Source of the DNA: Mycolicibacterium sp. lyk4-40-TYG-92
GTDB taxonomy: Bacteria > Actinomycetota > Actinomycetes > Mycobacteriales > Mycobacteriaceae
Reading direction: 5' to 3'
Length of the DNA: 64,000 bases
Assembly: GCF_030209435.1 (NCBI RefSeq)
Contig: NZ_JARVRX010000010.1
Span: 186,001-250,000, forward strand
Positions 1-7,778 of the stretch are shown here, in pieces. Both the position numbers and the translations under genes were made by a program. A model generated the notes under the pieces. The model did no database searches. It was given only the letters and a program-made list of their open reading frames with translations, and had not been told where the DNA came from. Numbering within the stretch: position 1 is the first letter of the stretch; each line of letters starts with the position of its first letter.

Positions 1-319
1 TACCGCCGACGACGTATCCGGTGGAGCGTTGCGCGGCGGCCTGCTCGGCCATCTCGGCCTTGGATACACCGAGCGCGGCCGCCGCGGCCTTGAACGACAG
101 CTTGTCGGGCACGGGCAGCACCGCGACGGCCAGGCCGCCGGGGACCGCGAGCACCAGCGTCTTGAAGATCTGTGCCGCGACGAACCCGTCCGCGGCGAGC
201 TCGTTGACGGCTTCGTCGCCGAACGACGTGGCCCGCGGGTCGTGCCGGAACTGCCGAATCTCGTAGCTGATCCCCGCGGCCTGGAGGGCCTTGATCGCCG
301 GGGTTGCCGCGCTCGCCAT
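1..319 (-). CDS. ybaK: YbaK-type aminoacyl-tRNA deacylase, 3' end missing
   Basis: The minus strand reads MASAATPAIKALQAAGISYE and continues open to the left window edge, so about 106 N-terminal residues are visible. The pattern (short helix, then a KTLVLAVPGG segment and a KAAAAALGVSKAEMA segment) is that of the YbaK/ProX editing family, which hydrolyses Cys-tRNA(Pro) or Cys-tRNA(Cys) in the cytoplasm. In YbaK the Lys of FKTL is functionally important and is present here. It is divergent from sigH. The identification rests on recognised family features; the C-terminal half is outside the window. Confidence 0.8.
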   Translation of the reverse strand, partial: MASAATPAIKALQAAGISYEIRQFRHDPRATSFGDEAVNELAADGFVAAQIFKTLVLAVPGGLAVAVLPVPDKLSFKAAAAALGVSKAEMAEQAAAQRSTGYVVGG

Positions 320-461
320 GGCTGCGAGCGTAGAGGCCGGGAACAAGCGCGTGGTCCGGTGCTGTTACTCCCGTCAGCATGGTCAATTAATGGCTCGCGA
401 AGTTGTCGGTCGCAGCCTCTAGGATCGGACGGAAGGGGACATAGGTGCCAACGGCATGTCT

Positions 462-492
462 GGAACGTCCGGTCGAGTTGCCGGACCTGTTG
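462..492 (+). promoter_or_regulatory. possible SigH-type promoter upstream of sigH
   Basis: GGAAC at 462-466 is followed about 22 bases later by GTTG at 489-492. SigH promoters in mycobacteria carry GGAA(C/T) and GTT elements and sigH is autoregulated. The spacer seen here is longer than the usual 16-20 bases, so this is only a candidate. Confidence 0.3.
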
Positions 493-528
493 CGTGGCGC
501 CGCGACAGAAGGGACGGTCTCGATCACG

Positions 529-1155
529 ATGACCGACATCGACGGGCTGGGTTCCGCGGTAGAGAGCGAGGCGGAGCTGACGGCGCGGTTCGAGCGCGAC
601 GCGATTCCGCTGCTCGATCAGCTCTACGGCGGCGCGCTGCGCATGACGCGCAATCCGGCGGACGCCGAGGACCTGGTGCAGGAAACCATGGTGAAGGCCT
701 ATTCGGCCTTCCATTCGTTCCGTGAGGGCACCAACCTCAAGGCCTGGCTGTACCGCATCATGACCAACACGTACATCAACAGCTACCGCAAGAAGCAGCG
801 GCAGCCGGCGGAATACCCGACTGACGAGATCACCGACTGGCAGCTGGCGTCCAACGCCGAGCACTCGTCGACCGGTCTGCGGTCAGCTGAGGTTGAGGCG
901 CTGGAGGCGCTGCCGGACACTGAAATCAAGGCGGCGCTGCAAGCGTTGCCGGAAGAGTTCCGGATGGCGGTGTACTACGCCGACGTCGAGGGATTCCCGT
1001 ACAAGGAGATCGCCGAAATCATGGATACCCCGATCGGGACGGTGATGTCCCGTTTGCACCGTGGCCGCAAGCAGCTGCGTGAATTGTTGACGGGCGTGGC
1101 CCGGGACCGGGGCTTCCTCCGTGGAGAGAGCCTCGACACCCAGGAGGTGTCCTGA
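529..1155 (+). CDS. sigH: ECF sigma factor SigH (oxidative and heat stress)
   Basis: A 208-residue ECF sigma factor that directs RNA polymerase to thiol-stress and heat-stress promoters (thioredoxin system, sigB, sigE, clp genes in M. tuberculosis). Region 2 is visible as RMTRNPADAEDLVQETMVKA and region 4 as FPYKEIAEIMDTPIGTVMSR, followed by LHRGRKQLR. The start at MTDIDG was chosen because the homologue begins there; an in-frame GTG at 445 would add 28 residues that look unrelated to the family and is preceded by a GGAAGGGG stretch, so a longer form cannot be fully excluded. The stop codon overlaps the start of the next gene by one base (TGATG), which couples sigma and anti-sigma synthesis. 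Confidence 0.95.
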   Translation: MTDIDGLGSAVESEAELTARFERDAIPLLDQLYGGALRMTRNPADAEDLVQETMVKAYSAFHSFREGTNLKAWLYRIMTNTYINSYRKKQRQPAEYPTDEITDWQLASNAEHSSTGLRSAEVEALEALPDTEIKAALQALPEEFRMAVYYADVEGFPYKEIAEIMDTPIGTVMSRLHRGRKQLRELLTGVARDRGFLRGESLDTQEVS

Positions 1156-1466
1156 TGGGCGAAGAGTTCACCCGCCCCGAGGGCCACGATTTCGAGCCGC
1201 CGATCGGCCCGGTCGACCCGGAGCATCCCGAATGCGCCGCGGTGATCGCCGAGGTCTGGACGCTGCTGGACGGGGAATGCACCACGGAGACGCGCGACAA
1301 GCTGCGGTTCCACCTGGAGGAATGCCCCACCTGCCTGCGCCAGTACGGCATCGAGGAGCGCGTCAAGGCGCTCATCGCCACCAAGTGCAGCGGCGAGAAG
1401 GCCCCTGAGGGCCTGCGTGCGCGCCTGAAACTCGAGATCAGCCGCACCACCATCGTGCGGGGCTGA
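1155..1466 (+). CDS. rshA: anti-sigma factor RshA (zinc, redox sensing)
   Basis: A 103-residue ZAS-family anti-sigma factor. It holds SigH inactive and releases it on oxidation. The zinc motif HxxxCxxC is present (H53, C57, C60 in HLEECPTC), with further cysteines at 27 and 42. The start ATG lies inside the sigH stop codon and follows a strong AGGAGG site located in the end of sigH. The 103-residue length fits the family. Regulation is expected to follow the sigH promoter. Confidence 0.93.
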   Translation: MGEEFTRPEGHDFEPPIGPVDPEHPECAAVIAEVWTLLDGECTTETRDKLRFHLEECPTCLRQYGIEERVKALIATKCSGEKAPEGLRARLKLEISRTTIVRG

Positions 1467-1471
1467 AAACG

Positions 1472-1508
1472 AAAACCGCCCGGTTCCGTGAGGAGCCGGG
1501 CGGTTTTT
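1472..1508 (+). terminator. bidirectional intrinsic terminator after rshA
   Basis: AAAACCGCCCGG and CCGGGCGGTTTTT form a 12-bp stem around a 12-base loop, with A-run on one side and T-run on the other, so it can stop transcription of rshA and of the convergent bL37 gene. Confidence 0.88.
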
Positions 1509-1519
1509 GAAGGCGTAGG

Positions 1520-1594
1520 TCAGGCGTTGGGACGCCGGCCGTGGTTGGCCTTCGAGTGCTTACGGTCACGCTTCTTGCGGCCACGCTTGGCCAT
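1520..1594 (-). CDS. 50S ribosomal protein bL37 (24 residues)
   Basis: A very short reading frame encodes MAKRGRKKRDRKHSKANHGR followed by RPNA, 24 residues, nearly all basic. This matches the mycobacterial large-subunit protein bL37 found in ribosome structures. A strong GGAGG site lies 6 bases before the ATG, which is what makes so short a gene credible. It faces rshA and shares the terminator at 1472-1508. Its promoter must lie in 1595-1731, a region shared with the divergent biotinyl protein gene. Confidence 0.9.
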   Translation of the reverse strand: MAKRGRKKRDRKHSKANHGRRPNA

Positions 1595-1731
1595 GATGGT
1601 CCTCCAAAGGTTCGGTTGCTCGCCCTACAGTGTCGCACGGCCACGCCACCCAATTGCAAACCGCGGTGCTGTGGTGCAATAGAGGCCGCAGGCACCGCCT
1701 GCGTACAGATACGTAGACGAGTGGGGTGAAG

Positions 1732-1947
1732 ATGGCCGAGGACGTTCGCGCTGAAATCGTGGCCAGTGTGCTCGAGGTCGTGGTTCGCGAGGGCGACCAG
1801 ATCGGCGAGGGTGACACGGTGGTGCTCCTCGAGTCGATGAAGATGGAGATTCCGGTGCTGGCCGAGGTTGCCGGCACGGTGACGTCCGTCAACGTGGCCG
1901 TCGGCGACGTGATCCAGGCCGGCGACCTCATCGCCGTCATCGGCTAG
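1732..1947 (+). CDS. biotinylated protein TB7.3-like (biotin carboxyl carrier domain)
   Basis: A 71-residue stand-alone biotinyl domain. The lysine in ESMKMEIP (residues 34-41) is the biotin attachment site, and the flanking pattern (EGDQIGEGDTVVLLESMKME, then VGDVIQAGDLIAVIG) is the lipoyl/biotinyl fold. Its homologue in M. tuberculosis is the TB7.3 antigen (Rv3221c). It presumably serves as a carrier subunit for an acyl-CoA carboxylase encoded elsewhere; no carboxylase is in the window. Start at MAEDVRAE rather than two codons upstream follows the homologue. Confidence 0.92.
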   Translation: MAEDVRAEIVASVLEVVVREGDQIGEGDTVVLLESMKMEIPVLAEVAGTVTSVNVAVGDVIQAGDLIAVIG

Positions 1948-1973
1948 GCAACCCCAGAACGGGATAACGCGAC

Positions 1974-3467
1974 GTGTCCACCCTCGGTGATCTGCTCGCC
2001 GAGCACACTGTCCTGCCCGGCAATGCGGTCGACCACCTGCATGCCGTGGTCGGTGAATGGCAGCTGCTCGCCGACCTGTCGTTCGCCGATTACCTCATGT
2101 GGGTTCGGCGCGACGACGGGACGCTGGTGTGCGTGGCGCAGATTCGGCCCAACACCGCGCTGACGGTGCTGTTCGCCGACGCGGTCGGGACCATCAACTC
2201 TCCCGCGGACATGCCCGCCGTCACCGCGGCCTTCGAGACCGGGCTCATCGGCCGGGGAGCGGAAAGCTCTGCGGTACAAGGTGATTCGCGCCTGAACCTG
2301 GAGGCGGTCCCGGTCCGCTACGGCAATGACGTGGTCGCGGTGCTCACGCACCAGACCGCGCTCGCCGACCGCCGTAAGGTGGCACCGCTCGAGCGGGCCT
2401 ATTTGGACTGCGCCCGGGATCTGCTGCGGATGCTCGCCGAGGGAACGTTCCCGAACGTCGGTGACGTGCCGATGTCGCGGTCCAGCCCTCGCGTCGGTGA
2501 CGGCCTGATCCGGCTGGACGTCGACGGGGTCGTGGTGTTCGCCAGCCCCAACGCGATCTCGGCATATCACCGCATGGGGCTGGCCACCGAGCTGGACGGT
2601 CAGAACCTGATCAGCGTCACCCGTCCGTTGATCTCCGATCCTTTCGACGCGCAGGAACTGGCGAACCACGTCCGGGATCTCCTGGCGGGCGGCTCCAGCA
2701 TGCGGATGGAGATCGACGCCGGCGGCGCCGCGGTGCTGCTGCGCACCATCCCGTTGTCCGTGGGCGGCCAGGCCGTGGGCGCGGCGGTTCTGGTCCGCGA
2801 CGTCACGGAGATCAAGCGCCGTGACCGCGCGCTGCTGTCCAAGGACGCCACGATCCGTGAGATTCACCACCGGGTGAAGAACAACCTGCAGACGGTGGCG
2901 GCGCTGCTGCGGTTGCAGTCCCGGCGCATGAACAACGCCGAGGCGCGCGAGGCGCTGCTGGATTCGGTGCGCCGGGTGTCGTCGATCGCGCTGGTGCACG
3001 ACGCCCTGTCGCTGTCGGTGGACGAGGAAGTCAACCTCGACGAGGTGATCGACCGGATCCTGCCGATGATGAACGACCTGGCGTCGCTCGGCGCGCCCAT
3101 CCGGGTGCGGCGGGAGGGTGATCTGGGCGTCCTGGACGCCGACCGCGCGCACGCACTGATCATGGTCATCACCGAACTGGTGCAGAACGCCATCGAGCAC
3201 GCTTTTGACCCGACGACGGAACAGGGCAGCGTGACCATCAAGGCGGACCGTTCGGCGCGCTGGCTCGACGTCGTGATCCACGACGACGGGCACGGTCTGC
3301 CCGAGGGATTCACGCTCGAGAACTCGGACCGCCTGGGGCTGCAGATCGTGCAGACGCAGGTGTCGTCGGTTCTCGACGGCACGCTGAGCATGGATGCGGC
3401 GCCCGGCGGCGGCACGGATGTGGTGCTGCGCGTCCCGATCGGTCGCCGCGGCAGGGCTACGCAATAG
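1974..3467 (+). CDS. pdtaS: sensor histidine kinase PdtaS
   Basis: A 497-residue soluble histidine kinase of the HWE/HisKA_2 type. It has an N-terminal GAF-like domain (about residues 10-150), a PAS domain (about 170-280), a dimerisation helix with the phospho-acceptor HHRVKNN at 298-304, and a HATPase domain with ELVQNAIEHAF, DDGHGLP and GLQIVQ motifs. In mycobacteria it phosphorylates the ANTAR-domain antiterminator PdtaR, which is encoded elsewhere. There is no membrane segment. GTG start 26 bases after the biotinyl gene, so both are probably co-transcribed. Confidence 0.95.
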   Translation: MSTLGDLLAEHTVLPGNAVDHLHAVVGEWQLLADLSFADYLMWVRRDDGTLVCVAQIRPNTALTVLFADAVGTINSPADMPAVTAAFETGLIGRGAESSAVQGDSRLNLEAVPVRYGNDVVAVLTHQTALADRRKVAPLERAYLDCARDLLRMLAEGTFPNVGDVPMSRSSPRVGDGLIRLDVDGVVVFASPNAISAYHRMGLATELDGQNLISVTRPLISDPFDAQELANHVRDLLAGGSSMRMEIDAGGAAVLLRTIPLSVGGQAVGAAVLVRDVTEIKRRDRALLSKDATIREIHHRVKNNLQTVAALLRLQSRRMNNAEAREALLDSVRRVSSIALVHDALSLSVDEEVNLDEVIDRILPMMNDLASLGAPIRVRREGDLGVLDADRAHALIMVITELVQNAIEHAFDPTTEQGSVTIKADRSARWLDVVIHDDGHGLPEGFTLENSDRLGLQIVQTQVSSVLDGTLSMDAAPGGGTDVVLRVPIGRRGRATQ

Positions 3468-3526
3468 GTACGGCGCAATAACCCAGCCGCACAAGATCTT
3501 TCGCGGTCAGGCTGGTCCCGGCCCAT

Positions 3527-3560
3527 AAAAATGACCCCGGCGGATCGCCGGGGTCATTTT
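3527..3560 (+). terminator. bidirectional terminator between pdtaS and whiB1
   Basis: AAAATGACCCCGGCG and CGCCGGGGTCATTTT pair perfectly over 15 bp around a 3-base loop. The two genes converge on it. Confidence 0.92.
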
Positions 3561-3575
3561 CGGATGCCGTGGTGG

Positions 3576-3830
3576 CTAGACGCCGGTGCGAGCCTTGGTG
3601 CGCGCGTTGCGGCGCTTCAGCGCGCGACGCTCGTCTTCGCTCATGCCGCCCCACACACCCGCGTCCTGGCCGGACTCGAGTGCCCAGCTCAGGCACTCGG
3701 TGGTCACGGGGCAGCGGTTGCACACGAGCTTCGCGTCAGCGATCTGAGCGATGGCCGGGCCGCTGTTTCCCACGGGGAAGAACAGTTCCGGATCCTCGTC
3801 GCGACAGACCGCCTTGTGGCGCCAATCCAT
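3576..3830 (-). CDS. whiB1: transcriptional regulator WhiB1 ([4Fe-4S], nitric-oxide sensing)
   Basis: An 84-residue Wbl protein, nearly identical to M. tuberculosis WhiB1. The four cluster cysteines are C9, C37, C40 and C46, followed by the GVWGGMSEDERRALKRR turn and a basic DNA-binding tail. WhiB1 is essential, binds region 4 of the primary sigma factor and reacts with nitric oxide. Start at MDWRHKAV agrees with the homologue; an upstream in-frame ATG would add MLT. A GAGGAGTG ribosome site precedes it. The upstream region (3831-4080, about 250 bases) is long and has no other gene. Confidence 0.96.
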   Translation of the reverse strand: MDWRHKAVCRDEDPELFFPVGNSGPAIAQIADAKLVCNRCPVTTECLSWALESGQDAGVWGGMSEDERRALKRRNARTKARTGV

Positions 3831-3928
3831 GGTCAACACTCCTCACTGGGCGCGCAGCAAAGCGCGCAATGTTTTTTCACTTCGGCTGTTAACGGGTGCA
3901 CACGAAATGTTTCTGCACTGTTGCATCT

Positions 3929-3957
3929 GATGTTTTCACAGGCTGGACAGATGTCAA
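3929..3957 (-). promoter_or_regulatory. candidate whiB1 promoter
   Basis: On the minus strand a perfect TTGACA (3952-3957) is followed after 17 bases by AACATC (3929-3934). The -35 is consensus, the -10 is weak, which suits an activator-dependent promoter; in M. tuberculosis whiB1 is controlled by the cAMP receptor protein. I did not find a convincing TGTGA-N6-TCACA site. Confidence 0.4.
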
Positions 3958-4080
3958 TAGCGGCGCGTTAACTCGTGGGCAATGTCACTGCGGACCCGCG
4001 TTGGCAGGCCCCTGGACCAGTTGTACTACACTTGGCCCACCTGCGCCCTAAATATTGCAAAGTGTTATCAAGATCGCTGG

Positions 4081-5040
4081 TCACTGTGTTATTGCTGGGG
4101 GCGCGACCACATTGAGAGCCGCCGGCACCGACGTGAACGTCATGCTTTCGCGCAGGCCAACGAAATCTCCGTCGATCTGACACGCAATTGGTGTGTCGCT
4201 TGTCACGCGGAGCCACGGCAGGTCGTCGTCGCGGATGAGGTGCGGACCCTCGATCTGTGGCGTACGCGACAGCATCCGTCGTAGCAATCGCAGGTTGGCC
4301 CAGATGCCCATGCTCGTGGTCGCGAACACACCCAGCCCCGTTTCGAAGGTCGTCGTGGGGTTGGTCCAGACCGGCCGGCTGTTGGCATAGGTCCACGGGC
4401 TGGCATTCGACACGAACGCGAAGTGCACGCCCGGGATCGGCTCCCGGTCGGGCAGGTGCAGCGTCAACCGCGGGGGCTTGCGGGCACTGCCGACAGCCTC
4501 ACGGATCGCCACCCGGATGTACCGCGACGCGGTCACCTTGCGGCCCTTGGCCCGCTGCGCCTCGACGGCCGCCACGACCTCGCCGTCGACGCCCATGCCG
4601 GCGGTGAACACCGACCAGCGGTCGCCGCAGTCCATCAGCCCGATGCGGCGCCAGGGCACACCCCTCCGATAGTCGCTGAGCAGGTCGACGAGCTGGTTCG
4701 TCGCCTGCAGCGGGTCGGGGCTGATGCCGAGGGCCCGGGCGAAGACGTTCGCCGAGCCACCGGGCACCACGCCGACGGCGGTGTTGGAGGCGCCCGGCAC
4801 GCCGTTCGCGTGCCCGAGGATGCCGTTGACCACTTCGTTCACCGTGCCGTCGCCGCCGTGCACGATCACCACGTCGGTGCCGTCAGCGGCGGCCTGGTGC
4901 CCGATCTCGATGGCATGGCCGCGGTGGTCGGTATGCGCGACGGTCAGGTCGACGCGGCTCTCCAGCGCGTGGGCGAGGAGGTCCCGGCCTGCCGGGGTCG
5001 TCGAGGTTGCGTTCGGATTCACGATCAGCACGGCACGCAC
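4081..5040 (-). CDS. diacylglycerol kinase family lipid kinase (Rv3218-like)
   Basis: A 319-residue cytoplasmic protein of the DAGK/NAD-kinase-like fold. The nucleotide motif GGDGTVNEVVNG begins at residue 62 and a conserved GGSANVFAR segment follows; the C-terminal half is the beta-sandwich seen in YegS/DgkB lipid kinases. It probably phosphorylates a lipid diol such as diacylglycerol, recycling or making phosphatidate or phosphatidylinositol precursors. The GTG start at 5040 (VRAVLIVNPNAT) was chosen because the beta1 strand VLIVNPNA begins the family. It lies 52 bases downstream of the YchJ-like gene on the same strand. Confidence 0.85.
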   Translation of the reverse strand: MRAVLIVNPNATSTTPAGRDLLAHALESRVDLTVAHTDHRGHAIEIGHQAAADGTDVVIVHGGDGTVNEVVNGILGHANGVPGASNTAVGVVPGGSANVFARALGISPDPLQATNQLVDLLSDYRRGVPWRRIGLMDCGDRWSVFTAGMGVDGEVVAAVEAQRAKGRKVTASRYIRVAIREAVGSARKPPRLTLHLPDREPIPGVHFAFVSNASPWTYANSRPVWTNPTTTFETGLGVFATTSMGIWANLRLLRRMLSRTPQIEGPHLIRDDDLPWLRVTSDTPIACQIDGDFVGLRESMTFTSVPAALNVVAPPAITQ

Positions 5041-5092
5041 GGGTGACGAGCCTATCCGCGCCGGGACCGTCGGCAACTCGGTCGGCCGATGG

Positions 5093-5503
5093 CTACTCCA
5101 CGAAGTCCCCGTCGACGTACAGCCAGCGCCCGTCGCGGTCCCGCGTGAAGCGGCTGCGTTCGTGCAGGATGTGCCGAGTGTCGTCGCGCACGTACTGCGC
5201 GCGGAACTGCACGACGCCGGCCGGGTCCTCCGCGCCGCCGGCCTCGGTGTCGACGATCTGCAGCCGGCGCCACACCACGGCGTCATCCAGATCGAGGTCT
5301 GCCGGCCGGGTACTCGGATGCCACGTCGCCAACAGGTAGTCGACGTCACCGAGGGCGAACGCGGTGAACCGCGAGCGCATCAGCGCCACCGCGGTGGCAG
5401 CGGGACGTTCGCCCCGATGCAGCGGTCCGCAGCAGATGTCGTATTCGGCCCCGGTATCGCAGCGACACGGTTGACTGTTGGTCGGCGGGCTGTTGGTCGG
5501 CAC
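5093..5503 (-). CDS. YchJ/UPF0225 family protein with N-terminal zinc motif
   Basis: A 136-residue protein. After a short Pro/Asn-rich start it carries CRCDTGAEYDICCGPLH, the SEC-C-like zinc motif of YchJ proteins, and then an NTF2-like domain with ALMRSRFTAFALGDVDYLLA. Function in the family is unknown. The GTG at 5503 puts the cysteine motif at residue 12, as usual. It is divergent from aroQ, whose start is only 40 bases away, so the two promoters must overlap. Confidence 0.85.
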   Translation of the reverse strand: MPTNSPPTNSQPCRCDTGAEYDICCGPLHRGERPAATAVALMRSRFTAFALGDVDYLLATWHPSTRPADLDLDDAVVWRRLQIVDTEAGGAEDPAGVVQFRAQYVRDDTRHILHERSRFTRDRDGRWLYVDGDFVE

Positions 5504-5542
5504 TGCGCAATTCTGCCTGTACGCAGCCGGTACCGTGAGTGG

Positions 5543-5983
5543 GTGACCGATCGCCGCCTGCTCCTCGTCAACGGGCCCAACCTGAATCTGTTGGGTACTC
5601 GCCAGCCGGAAATCTATGGCTCGACCACGCTGGCGCAGATCGAGCAGGCCGTCACCGAACTCGCGGCGCAACTGGGTTTCTCCGTGCGCGTGGTGCAGAG
5701 CAACCATGAGGGTGAACTGGTCGACGCGATCCAGGCGGCGCGCGCCGACTGTGTCGGCATCGTGATCAACCCCGCCGCATACAGCCACACGTCGGTGGCC
5801 ATCGCCGACGCCCTCACCGCCGCCGAATTGCCGGTTGCCGAAGTGCATTTGAGCAATATCCACAAGCGCGAGGCATTCCGGCACCATTCCTACGTGTCGG
5901 CGGTGGCCGAGACGGTGATCGCCGGCGCTGGGCCCATCGGTTACGAACTGGCGGTGCGGTACCTGGCAGATCGGTTGTCGTAG
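5543..5983 (+). CDS. aroQ: type II 3-dehydroquinate dehydratase
   Basis: A 146-residue enzyme of the shikimate pathway that dehydrates 3-dehydroquinate. All family motifs are present: NGPNLNLLGTRQPEIYG with catalytic Tyr25 and Arg20, INPAAYSH with Asn76, and VHLSNIHKREAFRHHSY with His102 and Arg113. The known mycobacterial aroQ belongs to the aroC-aroK-aroB cluster, but this copy stands alone between a YchJ-like gene and a small membrane protein. It may be a second copy or may act in quinate use. GTG start; the stop overlaps the next start by one base. Confidence 0.92.
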   Translation: MTDRRLLLVNGPNLNLLGTRQPEIYGSTTLAQIEQAVTELAAQLGFSVRVVQSNHEGELVDAIQAARADCVGIVINPAAYSHTSVAIADALTAAELPVAEVHLSNIHKREAFRHHSYVSAVAETVIAGAGPIGYELAVRYLADRLS

Positions 5984-6372
5984 TGAGTGATCCGACGATC
6001 CACCCGCCGGCCGTGCGCCGGGCCGGATTCCTGGTGGCTGCCGAAGGTGCGTTGGGCCTGATCGGAGCGGCGGTGTATGTGGTGCGCGGCCTGGCCGGTG
6101 CCGATCAGCACATCGTCAATGGCTACGGCAATGCGATCTGGCTCGTGTGCATCGGCGGGGCGGTGCTGGCCGGCGGCTGGGCGTTGATCACCGGCCGGCG
6201 CTGGGGCCGCGGCATCGGGGTGTTCGCCAACCTGTTGCTGCTCGGAGTCGCCTGGTACGTCTTCCAATCCGGCCAACTCCAGTACGCCATCGCGGTCGGG
6301 CTCGTCGCCATCGTCACGCTGGGGCTGTTGTTCAGTCCATCCACGGTGGAGTGGATCTCCAAGCGGGAGTGA
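5983..6372 (+). CDS. small integral membrane protein (Rv3217c-like)
   Basis: A 129-residue protein with four predicted hydrophobic segments (about residues 14-34, 48-69, 76-95 and 100-117) and a cytoplasmic N-terminus. No catalytic motif is visible and the function is unknown. It starts with GTG inside the aroQ stop codon (TAGTG), so it is translated with aroQ. It converges on the MscS-like gene with only 5 bases between the stops. Confidence 0.75.
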   Translation: MSDPTIHPPAVRRAGFLVAAEGALGLIGAAVYVVRGLAGADQHIVNGYGNAIWLVCIGGAVLAGGWALITGRRWGRGIGVFANLLLLGVAWYVFQSGQLQYAIAVGLVAIVTLGLLFSPSTVEWISKRE

Positions 6373-6377
6373 CGGTT

Positions 6378-7778
6378 TCAGTCGGCGCTCAGGAGGCGCC
6401 GGGCGTGGGCCCGGCGGTCTTCGATGACCCGGCCGAATTCCTGTAGCAGCACCGGATTTCGCTGCACCACCGTCTCGATGTGATCGCGCTCGACGTGCAC
6501 CACGGTGACCTCGTCGAGGGCGTGGGCATTGCCGATGACCGGTTGGCGGGTCAGTGTGCTCTGGCCGAGATAGCTGCCGTTCTCGAGGATTCCGATCAGG
6601 GTTTCCGCTCCGTCGGCACTGCTGGCGGTCAGCTGAACACGGCCGGACAGGATGAACGTCATCCGGTCCGGTACTTCACCGACCCGCTGGACCAATTCGC
6701 CGATGCCGTAGCGTTCCAGGTTCGCGGCGCCCAGCAGCTCGCGCTGTTGGTCGGCGCTGAGCCGTAGTGTCGGTGCGACGACCTCGGCGACGGCCTCGGC
6801 CAGCCGTTCGGTTGTCGGGAAATCGTCCTCGGCTTCGTCCAGGTGCAGGCCCGCCCGCCGCGACGCATACCAGACCCATTGCAGGAAAAGCTTTTTCGTT
6901 TCGCCGTCGTCGGCGGGGGAGTGCAGTGGAATGGTGGTCTGATATTGGAGCCCGCCTGCGGGGGTCGCCGACACGGTGCCGTCGGGGCGCCGCATCGGCA
7001 GGTCCGCGGCCAGTCGCGTGAGCAGCGCGCACACCTGGTTCGGCGGATCGTCGACCGAGAAGATGGTTGTCACGGTGATCGAGTGCGCGTCGGCCGGCCG
7101 GCTCAGATTGGTGAACGACGCCCCGGCCAGGACCGAGTTCGGGGTGATTTGGGTTCCGGCACCGGTCTCCAGATGTACTGCACGCCAATTGACTTCGACC
7201 ACCCGGCCGCGTGCGGCGGCCGTGTCCAGCCAGTCGCCGATCTGGAACGGCTGCTCGAACAACATCAACAGGCCCGAGATGATCTGGCCCACCGAATTCT
7301 GCAATGTCAGGCCGATGACGATCGAGGTGATGCCCAGTGCGGTGAACAGGCCGCGGACGTTCGCTCCCCAGATGTACGAGAAGATCACCGCCAGACCGAC
7401 CGCGATGAGGACGAACCGGGCGACGTCGACGAAGATCGTGGGAACCCGCTTGCGCCATGTTCCGGCCGGGGCGCCCTGGAACAGCGCGGCGTTCACGCCG
7501 GACAGCAGCAGGACCAGCACGACGAACGCGAAAAGCGTTGCGACGGTGCGCACTGAGGTGGATCCGGCCGGTATCTGCCGGGCCTCGGTCAACAGCAGCA
7601 GGAGTGCGCCCAGGGGCAGCAGGTAGTTGCGCAACACCGTCACCGGCCGCACCAGGAAGCTCTGCCTGCGGCGCAGCGTGTGCTGCCATTCGGTGAGCGC
7701 GACCAGCGCGATGGGCAATCCGATCGCGATGCCCACGGCCCAGTAGAACCAGGCCGAGCTGAACACGTCGGCGATCAT
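6378..7778 (-). CDS. MscS-type mechanosensitive channel with C-terminal cyclic-nucleotide-binding-like domain
   Basis: A 466-residue protein (Rv2434c-like). It has an N-terminal helix, more hydrophobic segments up to about residue 150, and the MscS pore/beta domain (GITSIVIGLTLQNSVGQIIS, then QPFQIGDWLD). The last 120 residues form a CNB-like fold with MTFILSGRVQL and NGSYLGQSTLTRQP. The phosphate-binding cassette, normally FGE-x-AL and an Arg, reads YLGQSTL with no matching Arg, so cAMP binding is doubtful. The ATG overlaps the cyclase stop by 4 bases (ATGA). This pair in M. tuberculosis lies at Rv2435c-Rv2434c, so its position here is different. Confidence 0.88.
   Translation of the reverse strand: MIADVFSSAWFYWAVGIAIGLPIALVALTEWQHTLRRRQSFLVRPVTVLRNYLLPLGALLLLLTEARQIPAGSTSVRTVATLFAFVVLVLLLSGVNAALFQGAPAGTWRKRVPTIFVDVARFVLIAVGLAVIFSYIWGANVRGLFTALGITSIVIGLTLQNSVGQIISGLLMLFEQPFQIGDWLDTAAARGRVVEVNWRAVHLETGAGTQITPNSVLAGASFTNLSRPADAHSITVTTIFSVDDPPNQVCALLTRLAADLPMRRPDGTVSATPAGGLQYQTTIPLHSPADDGETKKLFLQWVWYASRRAGLHLDEAEDDFPTTERLAEAVAEVVAPTLRLSADQQRELLGAANLERYGIGELVQRVGEVPDRMTFILSGRVQLTASSADGAETLIGILENGSYLGQSTLTRQPVIGNAHALDEVTVVHVERDHIETVVQRNPVLLQEFGRVIEDRRAHARRLLSAD

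Noticed and set aside
1944..3494. Minus-strand open frame of 516 codons opposite pdtaS
   Set aside because: Its protein is His/Arg/Gln-rich without any family motif and it mirrors the codon pattern of pdtaS; such antisense frames are common at this GC content.
4423..5046. Plus-strand frame of 207 codons opposite the lipid kinase
   Set aside because: Low-complexity Arg/Ala/His composition and no ribosome site; the minus strand encodes a full DAGK domain.
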